In this document: piece by piece, positions 46,401-59,287 of the stretch
Position numbering within the stretch: the first letter of the stretch is position 1
How the letters are laid out: each line of letters starts with the position of its first letter
Assembly: GCA_016806645.1 (NCBI GenBank)
Contig: JACSYO010000916.1
Location: forward strand, 321,001-385,000
Direction of reading: 5' to 3'
Length of the DNA stretch: 64,000 nucleotides
Source of the DNA: Ophiodon elongatus
Taxonomy: Eukaryota > Chordata > Actinopteri > Perciformes > Hexagrammidae
The notes under the pieces: generated by a model
Told to the model about the DNA's origin: nothing
Database searches by the model: none
The model's input: the letters and a program-made list of their open reading frames with translations, nothing else
Position numbers and translations under genes: made by a program

Positions 46401-48841
46401 AAACGCCGCTGCTATTGTGACTTAAAAAGAGACGGAGTGTGATGTTCCAGTGTGATACGTATATGTACGGCTGATGTGTGTTATGGGATAATTGGGGGCC
46501 TTTTTGTCTTCAAGGCTTAAGCGCCTCTGATATGGACATGAAAAGCCATTAGCACAGCTTGCACACCAAGCTAATTTAGTGGGCGTGTGAAATGAAAGGC
46601 GGATGGGGGGAAATAAAAAGCGGTGTACAACAGTGAAATGAAAGGGAAGCTCTCTGATGCCAGGCATGTTTAATCGGCATGATTAGGACAGCGTTGGGGT
46701 CCCACCAGGAGCGATACTGGCCCTCTAATAAATATCAAATACTCGACCGCAGCAGCAGAAAATAGCAGCGTTTCATGTTTTATGTTAACATGCTTTTTTC
46801 ATGTTTCTGGGAGTCATAGCTGTAGCCTTGAAAGAAAACTGCTTGACTCTGAAATATATATGTTTTAATCTGGGTCCAGTAGAGAGCTTCACTTTGTCAT
46901 GAGGGTTTAGTTGCTGTTTCAGAGCCTTTTTAAAAAAAAAAAAAGAAAAAGAAAAAGAAAAAACGCTACATTTTTTTTGGCATGAATGCAAGGCGAGTGT
47001 ATTTGTGTGTAGCATTCAAAGGGCTTTTACATGAATCATAAAAAGGCATTAGGACAAGATATAAAAGAAACCAAAAGCAGCTGAGAGTAAAGTCATATCA
47101 TATGTGGTTTGTAGAAAGAGTGTAAGCAGACGTGACCCAGCAGAAAGACAGCCGAGAGGTCTGGTGCTTCATGGAGCAACGCTGTCAGAGTCCATAACTA
47201 AACATTTCTGTAACATTTCGGATCCAACTGACTTTTAATTCTCCGTCTCTGGCACCAAAAACTAAATAATTACAATATTTTAAATTAATCTCAATGAAAC
47301 AATCAAATACTGAGGCGTGCCGTATGATGGAGTTGGTTGCTTGATCCTCTTTGCACTTTTTATGAATTCATTCAGATCTTCACAAGTGATTTTGCGGATT
47401 ATTTATTTATCTGTTTTCTGAAGAACAGCTTCAAAACATCTCATTTGCATATTCATTATGAATTGCTTGTTGCTCATAACAACCCAAACTAGACTAGAAA
47501 CAGTCGGTGGCGAAACATCCTTTAAAAACCTTCTGAACAATCACTCATTTAGATACAATAATATAAATGTATTTCACGTGTGTATTTTTAAAAATAGGGA
47601 CAGCTTGAAGCTGGAATTAAATTATCACGACGTAATCATGACTGTAAGACTGTGGAGAATACTGCAACATGTTGGGCTTGATTTCGGTCTGTTGAGGATC
47701 AACTTCAGCTGTTTTTAACCCTTAAATTGACTTATTTTGTGCACATTTACCTTAACATTAAGAGAGAATGTTAAAGGGTCTTGGTGGAGGTTTAAAATGA
47801 CAGGCTTTCGCTCCAGAGCTTTAAAATATCATATTTCTTATTGTAAACGCCAGCAGGAAGATTGACAAAATCAAGCTTTTGCAAAAGCAAAACTGCCTTT
47901 CACTCATATTTAAATATTTGTAATCTAAATACAATGATTGTCTACATTTCTGTAGCCGAAAATAATCTCTTTTTACATTTCACGTGTCTACGTGTCAGCG
48001 GAAGCATTCCGGTTATTGAATTGGATTTCATCCCTTGTTTGCCACACCCATCCCACCGCTCCTCACTTCTCTTGACTCCAGAATGCAATTACATCTAAAG
48101 GGGGCTGGCACGGGGAGAATCAAAACCATACCGGCGCTGTGTTTTTAAGGCCACAAATTCCTGTGGATTAAAAAGAAAACCTCTCGCATTTCAACCACCT
48201 TATTCCTTTCCGTTAGCTCCCTCCCTCGTCATCTGCTTTTATGGCCGTCTTGGTTTCTCACTCACTTTTTTTTTTATGAAAGCTTTGAAGTGGCGGGCAC
48301 CTGTTGAGTTCGGCGCTGCTGCTTCCCGTCGACGTGTAGTTTGACCTCGGCGCCGCTATCATCCCCGGGGGTCGCCGCGAGGTCACAGCGGTGGTCAAGA
48401 GGACGGGTTTGGGAGGGGGGCAGGGGGGAGGGGGTTTGGTCACATGACCGCCTGGGAATCTTTAAACCCAAACGTCTAGTAATGCCTCGTCAGTACAAGA
48501 AATGGAGTCTAAATTGGACTTTTTTCTCTGTCAAATGTGGATTTCGCAGCCCTGATGAAAAGCAGATCCTCACCTCTCTCCTCTCCCCACCAGACATGAA
48601 GTCAAATGACTTGTTCCTCATTGTTATTTTCCTTTCCTTGAGTGTTTAAAGCTCTTCTAAATATCCCCCTCTGTAAAACGCATTGGGGAGCGGAGCAAAG
48701 CTGCTTCTCATTTGGTGTACTCTGGGTGAACTTTGACCATTTCCTCTGGCTGGGCCTGCTGTATGTGAGCTATGCACTCGGCGCTCCTGCAGAGAGAACC
48801 AGGAGGAAAACACTCAGACTGGACGGAGCGTCAGCTGAGTG

Positions 48842-48916
48842 AAGGAGGGAGAGGAGGAAGAGGAAGAGGAGGAGGAGGAGGAGGAGGAGGAGGAGGAGGA
48901 GGAGGAGGAGGAGGTG
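48842..48916. repeat. (GGA)n microsatellite
   Basis: About 25 GGA units with some AGG/AGA variants, followed by a short G run. It produces the Gly-rich and Leu-rich frames seen on the two strands. Confidence 0.95.
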
Positions 48917-49088
48917 GGGGGCTGGATCCATCGACTGGGAGTAATATTCCTCTAATCCTCCCAGGCTATGCCCACCGCTCCACACCCAAATCACCACAGC
49001 TTTCTCCTTAACACAAACCAAATACACAAATACCCCGAGGAGCTCCAGGAAATGCCTCTCTTTCTCTTCATCCCGCCTCTTTTTTTTT

Positions 49089-49113
49089 CTTCTTCTTCTT
49101 CTTCTTCTTCTTT
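49089..49113. repeat. (TTC)n microsatellite
   Basis: About eight TTC units, followed by CT-rich sequence. Confidence 0.9.
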
Positions 49114-50094
49114 CTCTCTCCTCGTTTCTGTTTCTGCTGATCCTTTATAATTTGTCAGGTTTAATTCAATCACCACGACTTATGGTTCTTGCCCTTTCAA
49201 TTGATTTTTTTTTTTTTTTTTTTTAACTAAAATTAAGCACTGCATTTTTTTAAGTGCACCTTTCCCTTTCCATTATCTGCAGCAGAGAGGCAGCTTTGTC
49301 CTAATTTTTGAATGCGGCATCGTTGTGTTAAACTGCCTGTGTGCGGCGACAGACTTTGCTTCGGGGTTCTTTGCCATCTGTTGGTCCCGTGGACCATGTG
49401 GGGAGAGTTTTACATGTCACTGGTTTTCAGACTGGGGGAACTGGATATAAGGATGTAGAGCACACGGAGCGGATGGATGACGCTGCAGCTCTGCAGATCA
49501 TTTCTTCATTACCTACACGTAACCTCACATCCTTCCTCACACTGCTCATTTTGAGCTGGACCAGTCTCAGTGTTCGGGTTTTTCCAGCTGACCGCGGCGC
49601 CCACTGTATATTTTTTGAGGCTTGTTGCCAAGAGCCTGTAGACAATTTACCGGTAATGACCATTTTCTGTTGCATTGGATTTGTGTCTCCATTCTGAGCA
49701 TGCAATGGCCCATTCTGCACTCAGACTCCTAAATTATGTTTTGTAGAGAATGTTTTGAACACAAAACCAAATAGCTTAATTTGAGTCACTCTGTGGTCGG
49801 TCATTTATTCGGGGGTATTGACTCGTATTGGCAGTACATAAGCACACAATAATAACTTGCTCACAAATTTTGGCCAATTTACAAACATTGTTTCAAGTTG
49901 GGTCTCATTTTCTATTGGCATCCAATACTATTGGCAATTTTAACGCTGTTCTGCCAACGTTTTTTGCTGACATCTGGGAACATTTGGATATTTTGTCTCA
50001 AAGAAGTCAGACATGGCAGAAACACAAACGCTACGATCAGACAGGGTGTAACCTCAGAAGTTTGGAAGATATCAGACCGAGGCTGTGTACGAAA

Positions 50095-50345
50095 TCTCAT
50101 ACTAACACACTATTCATACTAAGTTTGACGCAAAATTGAGTATGTAGTGGGTTCACACTGCATAGTATGTGGATTACGTGAAAAATGCCCGGATGTATAC
50201 CACACGAGCCAGAATTTCTGAGTATGAGAAAAGTATGTGCGAGCGCTGATTTGCCTCTGATCTGGGGCTTTTGTTGGGGGGCTCCAATTTCTGTTGGCGA
50301 GTGGAAAATCAGGGCTGAAGTTGTGTAGTGTGAACTTGGCATTAG
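50095..50345. repeat. Probable dispersed repeat
   Basis: Words such as 'gtgggttcacactgcatagt', 'gagcgctgatttgcctctga' and 'gtgtagtgtgaacttggcat' suggest a MITE-like piece of a kind seen in fish, with 'cacactgcatagt' near one end and 'agtgtgaacttggcat' near the other. Ends and class are not established. Confidence 0.35.
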
Positions 50346-51284
50346 AGAGTTAAATGTTGGCCAAAACTAAGGAAATTGGACCCAAGTTAAGACAAACCAA
50401 AATTAGATGCAATTTTTGTTGAATTGCCACAACTGTGGCCACAAGTTACCATTACAGTTACAAAGTAGAGAAGAGTCAGTGAACTGATCAACTTAATGTC
50501 AGTTACACAGCCGTTAGCTCACGTTAGCCACGATCATATCCGACCAAGTAAGGCTTTAGCAGAAAAACACAAAGGTTGTATGTTATTGCTTATGAACTTT
50601 TTATTTGTCAGAGGAACATTGTGTTATTTCTTCATTCAAACGTTACATTGCATCACGTTGAATTTGAAACTGGCACTAGTCGTGGCACATGATTGACTTG
50701 ATCTGATGAAGTCGCTGTGCCTCTATCAGATCAAGACACGAGGAGATTATCACATCTTTCCAAATGTTATCAGTCAAAAACTAATTTGCGAGCAAAGTTT
50801 TTTTTAAAGTTTTAAAGTTCACGTGTAATTTCATCAGCTGTGTGCTTTTCAGAGCTCAACCCTTTGGCTGATACGCATAAAGGCCAGTATTGGCCTTTTC
50901 TATCTGTGAGCTCCTGGTGTCAGCAGCCTCAGTCCCAGTAGACGGCCCAATCTGAGGGGCTGTTTTCGCTCGTCTTTCCCCTCATTCAGCCTGCCGCCTC
51001 CAGCAGGGAGTGTGTGCTTTCCTGTTTGACCCCGGCGGCAGGTTCAGCCAGAGGCTAAGGGTTCAGCAGCCACAGATTTTTCGCTGGCTGCTCTTAAGCC
51101 AGACTCGCCGTGTGCGCTTGTCTCTCACCAGCCTTTATTCCTCTAATGGAGCTTTCTGTGTATGTTAACATGCGGGGAAGTCGACTCAAAGTTTAATCAC
51201 GCAGAAAATAGAAAAAGGCTCCCCTGCACCTGATAGGGCCTATACGCCACCACACAGGTACCCATTGACCACCCTCTCCTTACA

Positions 51285-51286
<2 letters not shown>

Positions 51287-51315
<29 letters not shown>
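51287..51315. repeat. (CA)n microsatellite
   Basis: About 14 CA units. Confidence 0.92.
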
Positions 51316-51319
<4 letters not shown>

Positions 51320-51938
51320 AGGGGCGTAATGAATCTACGTTTATGCGTCCCATCTGTCTGCAGGTGGTCACACTGCCTCCCAGACGCAGCCATGAGTTTC
51401 AAATAGGCAGCGAGGCTGAATTGTTGGCGCTGCCTCTCCTCAATGTGGGACTACCCAGCCGTCACAAATGCTCCGAAGCCATATCAGTAACAAAAGTATT
51501 TTTCCTCTAGATGTATGTTAAAGTGCGCCGCGCCTCCTGGGGAAGGCTAATACTCATTGTACTTGTGCTCCAGTAGTCATACATCCTCATCCTCATCTCA
51601 GGTCTTGTTTCACTTATTACATGTTTGATGCAGGACAGAGATATTACTGTGTGGTTTCTCCGTATAGAGGAGGCAATGTGACGAATTCAGCTTGTGGATA
51701 AAGTACTATAAAGAAGTACAGTAAGGATCGCGTTAAATTGGTGATGGAGAGCGAGCACATGAATAAATATGTTATATGTTTATATGCGTGTTACATTTAT
51801 TTATTCAAGTAGAATTTTCAGTGCTTAACATTAAATATAGTGAATAGACAAAATTATTAAAAAATGTTGACAGTTAATCATTAAAGTTATTGGAAGCTGA
51901 AAGCAATGGATGAAGTATTGAGTGAGAAAAAGTCCACA

Positions 51939-52300
51939 TAGAGCTGGAGAGAGGTGGTGTTGGTCAAACAAACACAGGACTTTCACTCAGGGGACTGGGG
52001 TTCTTGTCCAAAGTGAAACCAAAACTTGAGTGATTTTTACTGACGACATTGTGATGCGACGTCAGTGAGTCACATGACGTTATGTCCATAGCTTAAGTTT
52101 GTACTTATTATCTAACCCTAATTAAGTAGTTTTGCCTAAACCTAACTGCAAACACTTCCCAAGTTGCTTAGATCCAGTGTGTGGTCTGGACTTTGGGCAT
52201 AGATGTAGAGTTTTTCAGCCTCACTGCTGCATTTTACAAAGATGGAGATTGTTTCCAGAGAAAACAGAAGTGACCTCAGACAAAATAATACTTCAAACTA
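51939..52300 (+). mobile_element. SINE-like repeat with tRNA B-box-like motif, copy
   Basis: Contains 'ggtcaaacaaacacaggact', 'gactggggttcttgtcc' and 'aaagtgaaaccaaaac', then 'gagtcacatgacgttatg' and 'aagtagttttgcctaaacc'. It is the fullest copy of this family in the window, together with 54184-54440. Confidence 0.65.
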
Positions 52301-54183
52301 GGGCTAGGTATCGGACCTCAGTAGTCCTTTGGTACTTCTTTGGTTAGTTAGCTAGCTAGCTAGCTATACTGTGATTGCTGAAACTAAGACGCCAAACTGT
52401 TCAAGTTATTCTTCTCCTGACATTTTGTCAGTTACCAAACAGCTTCAGGTGCATTACCACATTGCCACCTGGACTAGGGCCGACCCTGATGTACATTTAG
52501 CCTGGGAGAACCAAGACACAGTGCAATCAGATTTGTGAAGTGAAGTCTATGAAACTGCATGTGGGTTTTATGCGGATATGATGCGAGACACTTGAAGTGA
52601 TACGCGTAAAAAGGGCTTTTGATTATATGAACACATTTTTATAAAAAAACATGTTTCTATTCCTGAATGGTTTTGAAAAGGTTTTGGCATCAGTACTGAA
52701 ACCCCAGCCCAACTTGTACACTGTATTAGTTATATACTTGTATGCAATAGCATCTAGTCCCTCCTCTCTCCCCTATCAGATGGCTCTGTGTGTCGGACCA
52801 CTGGCTTGTCTCCAGTACGGTGTCTCACCGTACATCTGCTTTATGTGCAAGCTGTTTCTGACTACTCTTTGCCAACAACAGAGGGAAACCATTTGGAGCA
52901 ATGAGATGACCTGACTTCAATGGAAACAAATGTCTGTCTGTGCTTGTCAATGAAACCAGGTCGCACTGGAGTTGTTTAAAGAATTGAGAAATAATGTGGC
53001 TGACTGAAGTTGTTTACTCTCAGATGAATGCCACTTGAAATTCAGACCAGCAAACTTTTCCAAATCCCAACGCAGCACCATTATGTCAGCTTTATGCAAG
53101 TCTACTTAAAGATTCTGCAGAACTTTTAAGAAGTTGCTGCTGTCATAGTTTCCTAACGAGTCACAGAGACTTCTCCTTGCTGCCCAAACTGCTCCTCACA
53201 CCCAGATAAGAGCGAGAATCGATAGATTTATGAATCATCTCGTTCTAATTAACCTCGGTGATCATCCTACGTTCTCATTCCTTATTACAGAGGTAACATT
53301 CATCCTCACGTACTGTGCTGATGTACTGCAGACTTTGTAAGTCTTCCCTGGAGCCACTGGAAGTTTCCGAATGCAAAGCTGCAAATTCAACATGCGCAAA
53401 AAGTCACACAGGGTGAACGTAGCCGAAGATTAGATTAAACCGCCAGGGAATTCCATGCAAGGACGAGGGTCCAGTAATTATAAGAGCGTGTCCCTTACCA
53501 TCAGTAATTGAGTTTACTCTGATGAAGTACGGAAGAAAGTAATCTAATCAGTAGAGATGCTGGAGAGACTGTTCTCCATTTTCAATGCTGATAGGCTGTG
53601 TGCATGTGGACACAGCGGTTCGGTCTGTGCATAGGTTCAAAGTCTGGTACATTTTTACTAAGTGTGTTATGATTGCTCTATCTTCAAGTACCCGTTTTTT
53701 TGTGTCTCCAAATTACGTTTAATGTCTCCTACCTGCTTTCTGGTGAGGCTGGTTTTAACCCCCCCACAAAAAAAATTAAAAGTTATTTTCCCCCAGAGGC
53801 CTTTTACAACTTCTTTCATCTGTTTGTGCCACAGGAACAGCGCCCACTTCCTGTCCCATGCTGTTATACAGTCCAACAGATTTACTGACAAATTTGACCT
53901 AGTAGTAAAAAATGCCAATTTATTTGGGTATGCAATAACTTCATGGTGGATTTTGGAGATGCTGTACACACAAAGAGGCATAGCAACCCTACCTGAGCCT
54001 GATCTCACAGAAGTACATGAAATGACCTCGACCCTTTAACAGCGCATGGTGGTGGCACAAAGGCGCCACAGAAATAATGCCAATGGAAAGTCGATTATGA
54101 TCCTTTTTTGTGGTGGAATAACAAATGAAACACATTTGAATATGCAACGCTAAGAACAAGTTACGTATGAACAGACTTGTTAT

Positions 54184-54440
54184 GGTATAGGTGGTGGTGG
54201 TGATAGGTCAAACAAACACAGGCCTTTCAACCAGGAGACCAATGTGTGTCCCCAACTGTTGTTGAGTTATTGTGAAGTTACATTTGTGACGTGTTAAGTA
54301 TTCTACTTAGTTTACGTACTTACTGTATTCTAAGCCCAAACATGACGTGTTTACTAAACCTTACTAAGTGCTTTTGTTGCCTAAAGCTAAAGCTAACAGT
54401 GCTAATCACCTAATGAGCTGTTAAGAGGTTTAAAAAATGC
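54184..54440 (+). mobile_element. SINE-like repeat, copy
   Basis: Contains 'ggtcaaacaaacacaggcct', 'ttcaaccaggagaccaatgt', 'gtgacgtgttaag' and 'cttttgttgcctaaagc'. The same block order as at 51939-52300 shows the two are one family. Confidence 0.65.
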
Positions 54441-54564
54441 TTTGTGAGGAAGGAAATGCGTTAAACTCTTAGTTAGACGTGTTAATGTATTTTGGTGAGA
54501 AACAAAAATGTTGTTCATTTACAGGAAAATTCCAGGGCACCTTGAAGATAAAGTGATAAAAGCC

Positions 54565-54690
54565 AGACTAGCGGCTCAGTGAGGCTGTAGGCCTACAGTG
54601 GTGCTTAGTGCTGAATGCTAACATGCGCTCAATGGCAATGCCTACGTGCTGATGTTAAGCATGTTAGTTTAGTGTTAGCATGCAAGAGGC
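54565..54690 (+). repeat. Dispersed 'gctaacatgc' repeat, copy 2
   Basis: 'ctcagtgaggctgtaggcct', 'gctgaatgctaacatgcgct' and 'gttagtttagtgttagcatg' match a common fish element. It ends about 260 bases before the acceptor of the zinc finger exon. Confidence 0.6.
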
Positions 54691-54949
54691 TTGAATGTCT
54701 TTAGTTTTGCAGGTTTATGTCAAAACAGATTTTAACTTGATTATGACAGACTTACCGACCACTGCCATCCCTGGAGCTACTAGCATGGCTAAAAACTTAA
54801 AAACTCCTAAACTCAAAGGAGGGTTTTCTGAATTTAGAGAGTTAACTAATACCATCAACGAGTACGTTTCTAGTTCCAGGTGTCCGAGTGAATCATTCAG
54901 TCATTTGAAACCTTCATCTTCTTCCTTCTCTTCTTTGCATTCCCCGCAG

Positions 54950-55098
54950 CCATTGAAACGCAGAGCACCAGTTCTGAGGAGCTCGTCCCCAGCCCGCCGT
55001 CCCCGCTGGCCCCTCCTAGAATCTACAAGCCCTGCTTCGTCTGCCAGGACAAGTCCTCTGGATACCACTATGGTGTCAGTGCTTGTGAGGGCTGCAAG
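54950..55098 (+). CDS. rarb: Retinoic acid receptor beta, common exon with first half of the DNA-binding domain
   Basis: A 149-base exon, two bases completing the previous codon plus 49 codons minus those bases. It encodes the B region IETQSTSSEELVPSPPSP and then the start of the C region, PCFVCQDKSSGYHYGVSACE, ending GCK. The four cysteines of the first zinc finger are visible (CFVC and CEGC), and the last residues open the P-box that sets half-site choice. The B-region wording (QSTSSEELVPSPPSP) and CQDKSS fit RARbeta; RARgamma has CNDKSS and EEMVPSSP. The acceptor is 'ccccgcag' at 54942-54949 and the donor is GTAGGA at 55099, phase 0. The exon is shared by the beta1-type and beta2 transcripts. 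Confidence 0.97.
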
Positions 55099-56464
55099 GT
55101 AGGACTCCCGTACCTCCTCACACACCGTGGCATGCTGTGTTTTCCTCTATGTGACGCTGCGGGCATTTGCACTCCGAGCAGTTATTATTAAACAAGTGTC
55201 TGAGTGAGACTACGAGCCTTGTTTTCAAGGTTTCTTTATGAACTCGAAACAGCTACTGAGCTCCCATTTCAACAAATCCTATTTTTACTATTGTGTAGTA
55301 CAATCAAAAGCGCCAGAGAAAGCTAGTAAGTAAGTGGACCTCGATTGGGGATTGTTTTGTCAAATGTTGTCGAACAAACTGCTGAGTATGCATGTTGAGC
55401 AACCATCAGCCTCAAATAACCAAATTCAAGGGATCATCATCAGAAATGTTAAATGTTTATGTGAAAAATTATAATATTGGCTGATAAATCAGTAGTGTAA
55501 ATGGCTGTATTACATAAGTAGAACATAAGTAGAGTATTTTTTATCAAATCTGTATGTATAGTAGTGTAAAATTGTTACAAAAAATAGCTTTACATTTATT
55601 TGAGTTACCATCAGTCTGTATCATAATGAGACTGATGTGTGGACACAGAAGAAGAGTCAGTTTCTCACATACTTCTCGGAGGAATTAGTCATCTAGATAT
55701 GTTTGTTTTTTTCCTTTAATGCCTTCAGCACCACAACCTTAATTCCATTTGCCGCATTGTTTTAGCTGCAGAACATCTTTACAAATATAGCAAAAACCCA
55801 AACTAAATGCGGAATTAAAACCACTAGAGGTAAGAGGGAAAAAAATTGTTTTTGTTATTTGGGACATGACAGTACCTCCTCTGTCTCAGTCTGGCATTTT
55901 CAAATGTTCTACTTTTAGAAATTCCTTCCAACATCTGCTCTGCCAGCACTTGTCTGTCTGTCTCCCACTTACAGCAGCTGTTGCTAGGTAACCACTCACG
56001 CCCGCATGCACGTAGACACATATATAAACAATGTCCAGGAGCCTTGTCAGTGAAAAGGCTGCCGTACTTTTAAAAACATGATTAAATATTTCTGCAACGT
56101 TATGTAAAACTGCAAAAAAAAAAAAAAGTGAAGCTTTACATTACTTAGTGGGAACAGTGATACATTACAGTGATACCTCCTTGAGAAACGCACGTGTCTT
56201 CCTCGCAGACAGCCTGCGTGATTCCTTCCCAGGCGATGCTGTTTTCTCCCATGCAGCCAGACAGCGCTGCGATGTCCTCTCTCCTCCCAGCCTCTGTAAT
56301 TGAAGTAGTGGTATGCCAGGAATCCTTTGGAGTTTTTGGCCCAGAGGGAGGTGGTGATCAGCTCACTCACTAGGCTCTGGGTCAAACTAAGTTCTCTGTG
56401 GGCTCCCATGCCGCTCCGTGGGCTCCCATGCGCTGACATAAGCCTCATCGTAAAGGGCCTGTCA

Positions 56465-56477
56465 TGACCTCTGACCT
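56465..56477 (-). promoter_or_regulatory. Perfect DR1 nuclear receptor site
   Basis: On the minus strand this reads AGGTCA, one base, AGGTCA: two consensus half-sites with 1-bp spacing. Such sites bind RXR-containing dimers, HNF4 or COUP-TF. It lies in the rarb intron, outside and just before a MITE-like element. Function is not shown. Confidence 0.5.
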
Positions 56478-56501
56478 CGCTGCTCTGGCCTCTGTTTAAA
56501 G

Positions 56502-57364
56502 GTGCAATGTGTAAGACCTGGCCATGATTTTAAAAGGTTGAAAAAATGAACTAACATTATAGTTAGTAAGAATGTGAGGAGGTTACAGTGAGTTACAATG
56601 AGCATGCTAACCAGCTAGCCTCGACATGTCCCGTCTTGTAATACCAATTGTACCTTCGAGAGGCGATAGTGAGTCACTGTAGCGTCCAGTTTGCCCTCAG
56701 TCCAACATGAGAACGAAGACGTAGAGCTGCCCAGAAGGCTTGTCAATCACGTTGAAGGCACAAGGGGCTGTGTATGTTTTCATAGTTTGGATTTAATCAA
56801 AAAGTGGCAGAAACGAGAAAAACCTTGTATTTTTCTTCCATCCTTCCAGCCACCAGGAGACTACTTCACCTGGAGGAGGGCAGGCGGACCTTCAGTTAGT
56901 GGTTAGCCATAGCATCTAACGTTAGCATTCAGCTAGCGTTGGGTCAACAGTAAGTTTGCTGATCCAGCGCTGGCTGAATTTGAGTTGCTACAGCTAACTG
57001 TAGGTGAGGCTCCTAGAGCTGCCGCACGCTCTCTTCCGCAAAATACTCCCCTAGTGGTGGGGAGGACTTTCTGCCATGTTGGATTTAATCCAATGAACAA
57101 ACTATGAAAGCGTACACGGCCTGTACAGCCTCCGGTTAGTGGCACAGAAAGCACAAAAATGGCTAACGTAAACTTCAGGCCGACGCCACGCGTGAACATT
57201 ATACTATAGCAGTGTCGTTTTGACCGGCTCTCAGAGTTTCAACACTTATTTTCTTCTTTTAAATAACTGATAACTGTAAATCTAGATTGTACGGACCAAG
57301 CAGTAGGGTTGAAATGCTGCCCCCATATTTGTTTGCAGCAGGCAGCCAGATCTTACACTTAAGG
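56502..57364. mobile_element. MITE-like element with terminal inverted repeats
   Basis: The left end 'tgtgtaagacctggc' (56509-56523) and the reverse complement of the right end 'gccagatcttacact' (57345-57359) agree at 13 of 15 positions. This gives terminal inverted repeats around about 0.85 kb with no transposase. The left end also begins 'aaaggtgcaatgtgtaag', familiar from fish elements. Superfamily and target duplication are uncertain. Confidence 0.65.
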
Positions 57365-58054
57365 GAAAACTTACAAAAAAAAAAGAAAGAAAGAAAGATA
57401 TCAGTGCTGTTCATGAAGTATATACACGTTTGAGCACAACAAACTGGAACTGAGCCCCCTGAGTGCAGATTGTGCTTCCCTAATGACGGATGCAGGTGGT
57501 GAATAAAGTGAAATCTCCGTCAGAGTGCTCCTGAGAATGCAGCCAATATGGTTTCATTCCATCCATCCGCTCACTGCAGAGCACTGATGTAAAAATAGTT
57601 CAATTCATGGCAGAATGGCCTTGATTATTGTGACATCCTGACTCAAGAGGATTAAGCAGCGGATTATAGTTTTTTTTTTTCACTGTGTTGTATTTCTGTC
57701 TCCATGGCGAAGGCATTGTTGTCTGCAGTGCAAGGGGCAGGCCCCTTCTATTCGGTAGATGCAACCAAGCATGCCGTACAGCTGTAGGCTTTTAGCCAGC
57801 AAGAAGAGCCTTTTACTGCCCAGTGAATGTGCCAATTAGAGCCACAAATAGACTAAAAGACACAAAGTGTGTGTCTGTGTGTGTGTGGGGGTGCTTTGTA
57901 GGCTATGTGGATATATGTGAAGCACTTCACAAAAAATATAAAGACATGCTCATTCACATGCATGCATATGTAGCTATAATAAAAAAATATTTCTCACTGC
58001 ACAGAAGGCCGGTCCCAGCCCTGTAGATATAATCATTGATGTGAACTTAAAGGG

Positions 58055-58145
58055 CCCACTCAGACGTTGGCAAAAAGACGTAGTTTACCAAAGTAAGCTA
58101 ATTAATAATGTTATAAAAACACTAGCACTAGCTGAGTTATTATAT
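58055..58145. repeat. Short dispersed repeat, copy A
   Basis: 'aaagtaagctaattaat' followed by 'actagcactagctgag' recurs, diverged, at 61280-61340 ('aagtaaactaatcaatt', 'gctagtactagctgag'). Confidence 0.45.
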
Positions 58146-59287
58146 ATTATTTATTGTACTTTATAGAACAAAGCATTAATTATTTAATGTATAACATGTA
58201 AAATAATTGCAATTTACAATTGTATAAAAGCAGCAAAACTTGCCATTTGAGAAGCTGGAACCAGATGTTGGGTATTCTTAGATGATAACAGACTTTTTTT
58301 TCATTTTCTGTCAAACCACTTAATATTCTCGCAGGAGATCCATTGCACAAAGAGCAAGAGGAAAAACAACATTACTGTAACACAATAGGTACAGTAGTAG
58401 TGCCACTTTTAGTGTTTGATTCTTCTATTATGAGTTAGTGTGTGTGGCCTTGACAGATTTGCTGTGTGGACAGAGCTGATTTGAATTGTTAAAACCGGGT
58501 GCAGGCATATGGGCCTCCAGAAGCACATGCATATGCAACAGATGACAGTTTCATCTGTGTTGACCCAAAGTCAAGAAATCCTCCAAAGTCAAGGCAGCTT
58601 TCACATTCAGTCACCCCTACGCTTCCTGGTATTACCGTCCTTCTGACAACTCAGAGAAAAGTCCCGTGTACCGTGGGAGCATCTCAAAGACACAAGAGGG
58701 AACCTGATCAAGTTTCCGCAACTTTATTTGAGCATGATGTCTTTTCTACCTCTCCTGTTCATTCTGCTGACGAACACAAGGAGAAAAAGGGAAATATCTG
58801 GTTATATTTGGGTTTCCAAGCATGAGGAACTGCTGGCTATCAGATGTCTGTTTACCTGTAAAGCCCCATATTTTGGCATCATTTCCTGCAGCTAATGTTT
58901 CACTCCTAATCAAGTCCATCCAAATTTCTCAAGGTAGAGGAAACTTAAAGGGCTGTTGCAGACAAATGATTAAAAATATTTCTAACTCTAACAGATTTCA
59001 TAGGGACTATTCCGTAAAACACTGTAAGGTTTGTTGACATTTTTAAAGCCCTTTTCAGACACACACGTTGTTCCTTAAACGTGCTGGCAATTTTACATAT
59101 TAGTCTCTCATGAATATCTGACTTTAGGCCCTTTCAGACACAACACGACAACAGCACCACTGTGTTCTGAAACACATTATATAAAATGTTTTGAGCTGCG
59201 CCACGACAGCTTATACATTTTGGATGCCAAAATAAAGTGTGAGCATTGTGGCTCTTCCTGTAGAGGTCCTGTCTAATTTGAATAAAG

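Larger units (their letters stand above)
43079..54949 (+). other. rarb: rarb intron between beta2 exon and zinc finger exon
   Basis: About 11.9 kb, from GTAGGT at 43079 to 'ttctttgcattccccgcag' ending at 54949, which has a good pyrimidine tract. No further exon recognised. It contains A homopolymers (43191-43225, 43463-43485), a GGA repeat (48842-48915), a TTC repeat (49089-49113), SINE-like copies and other repeats. The section 46130-46720 looks single-copy and rich in TTAAT/ATTA words, a candidate regulatory element. Confidence 0.8.

Noticed and set aside
48770..49027. Gly-rich and Leu-rich open frames
   Set aside because: Translation of the (GGA)n microsatellite in the intron.
53662..54039. 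125-residue plus-strand frame and 113-residue minus-strand frame
   Set aside because: Overlapping frames on opposite strands in intronic DNA, with no domain wording and no splice context; not supported as exons.
54695..55102. 135-residue plus-strand frame overlapping the zinc finger exon
   Set aside because: It is read in a different frame from the receptor and runs through the intron and acceptor; a shadow frame.
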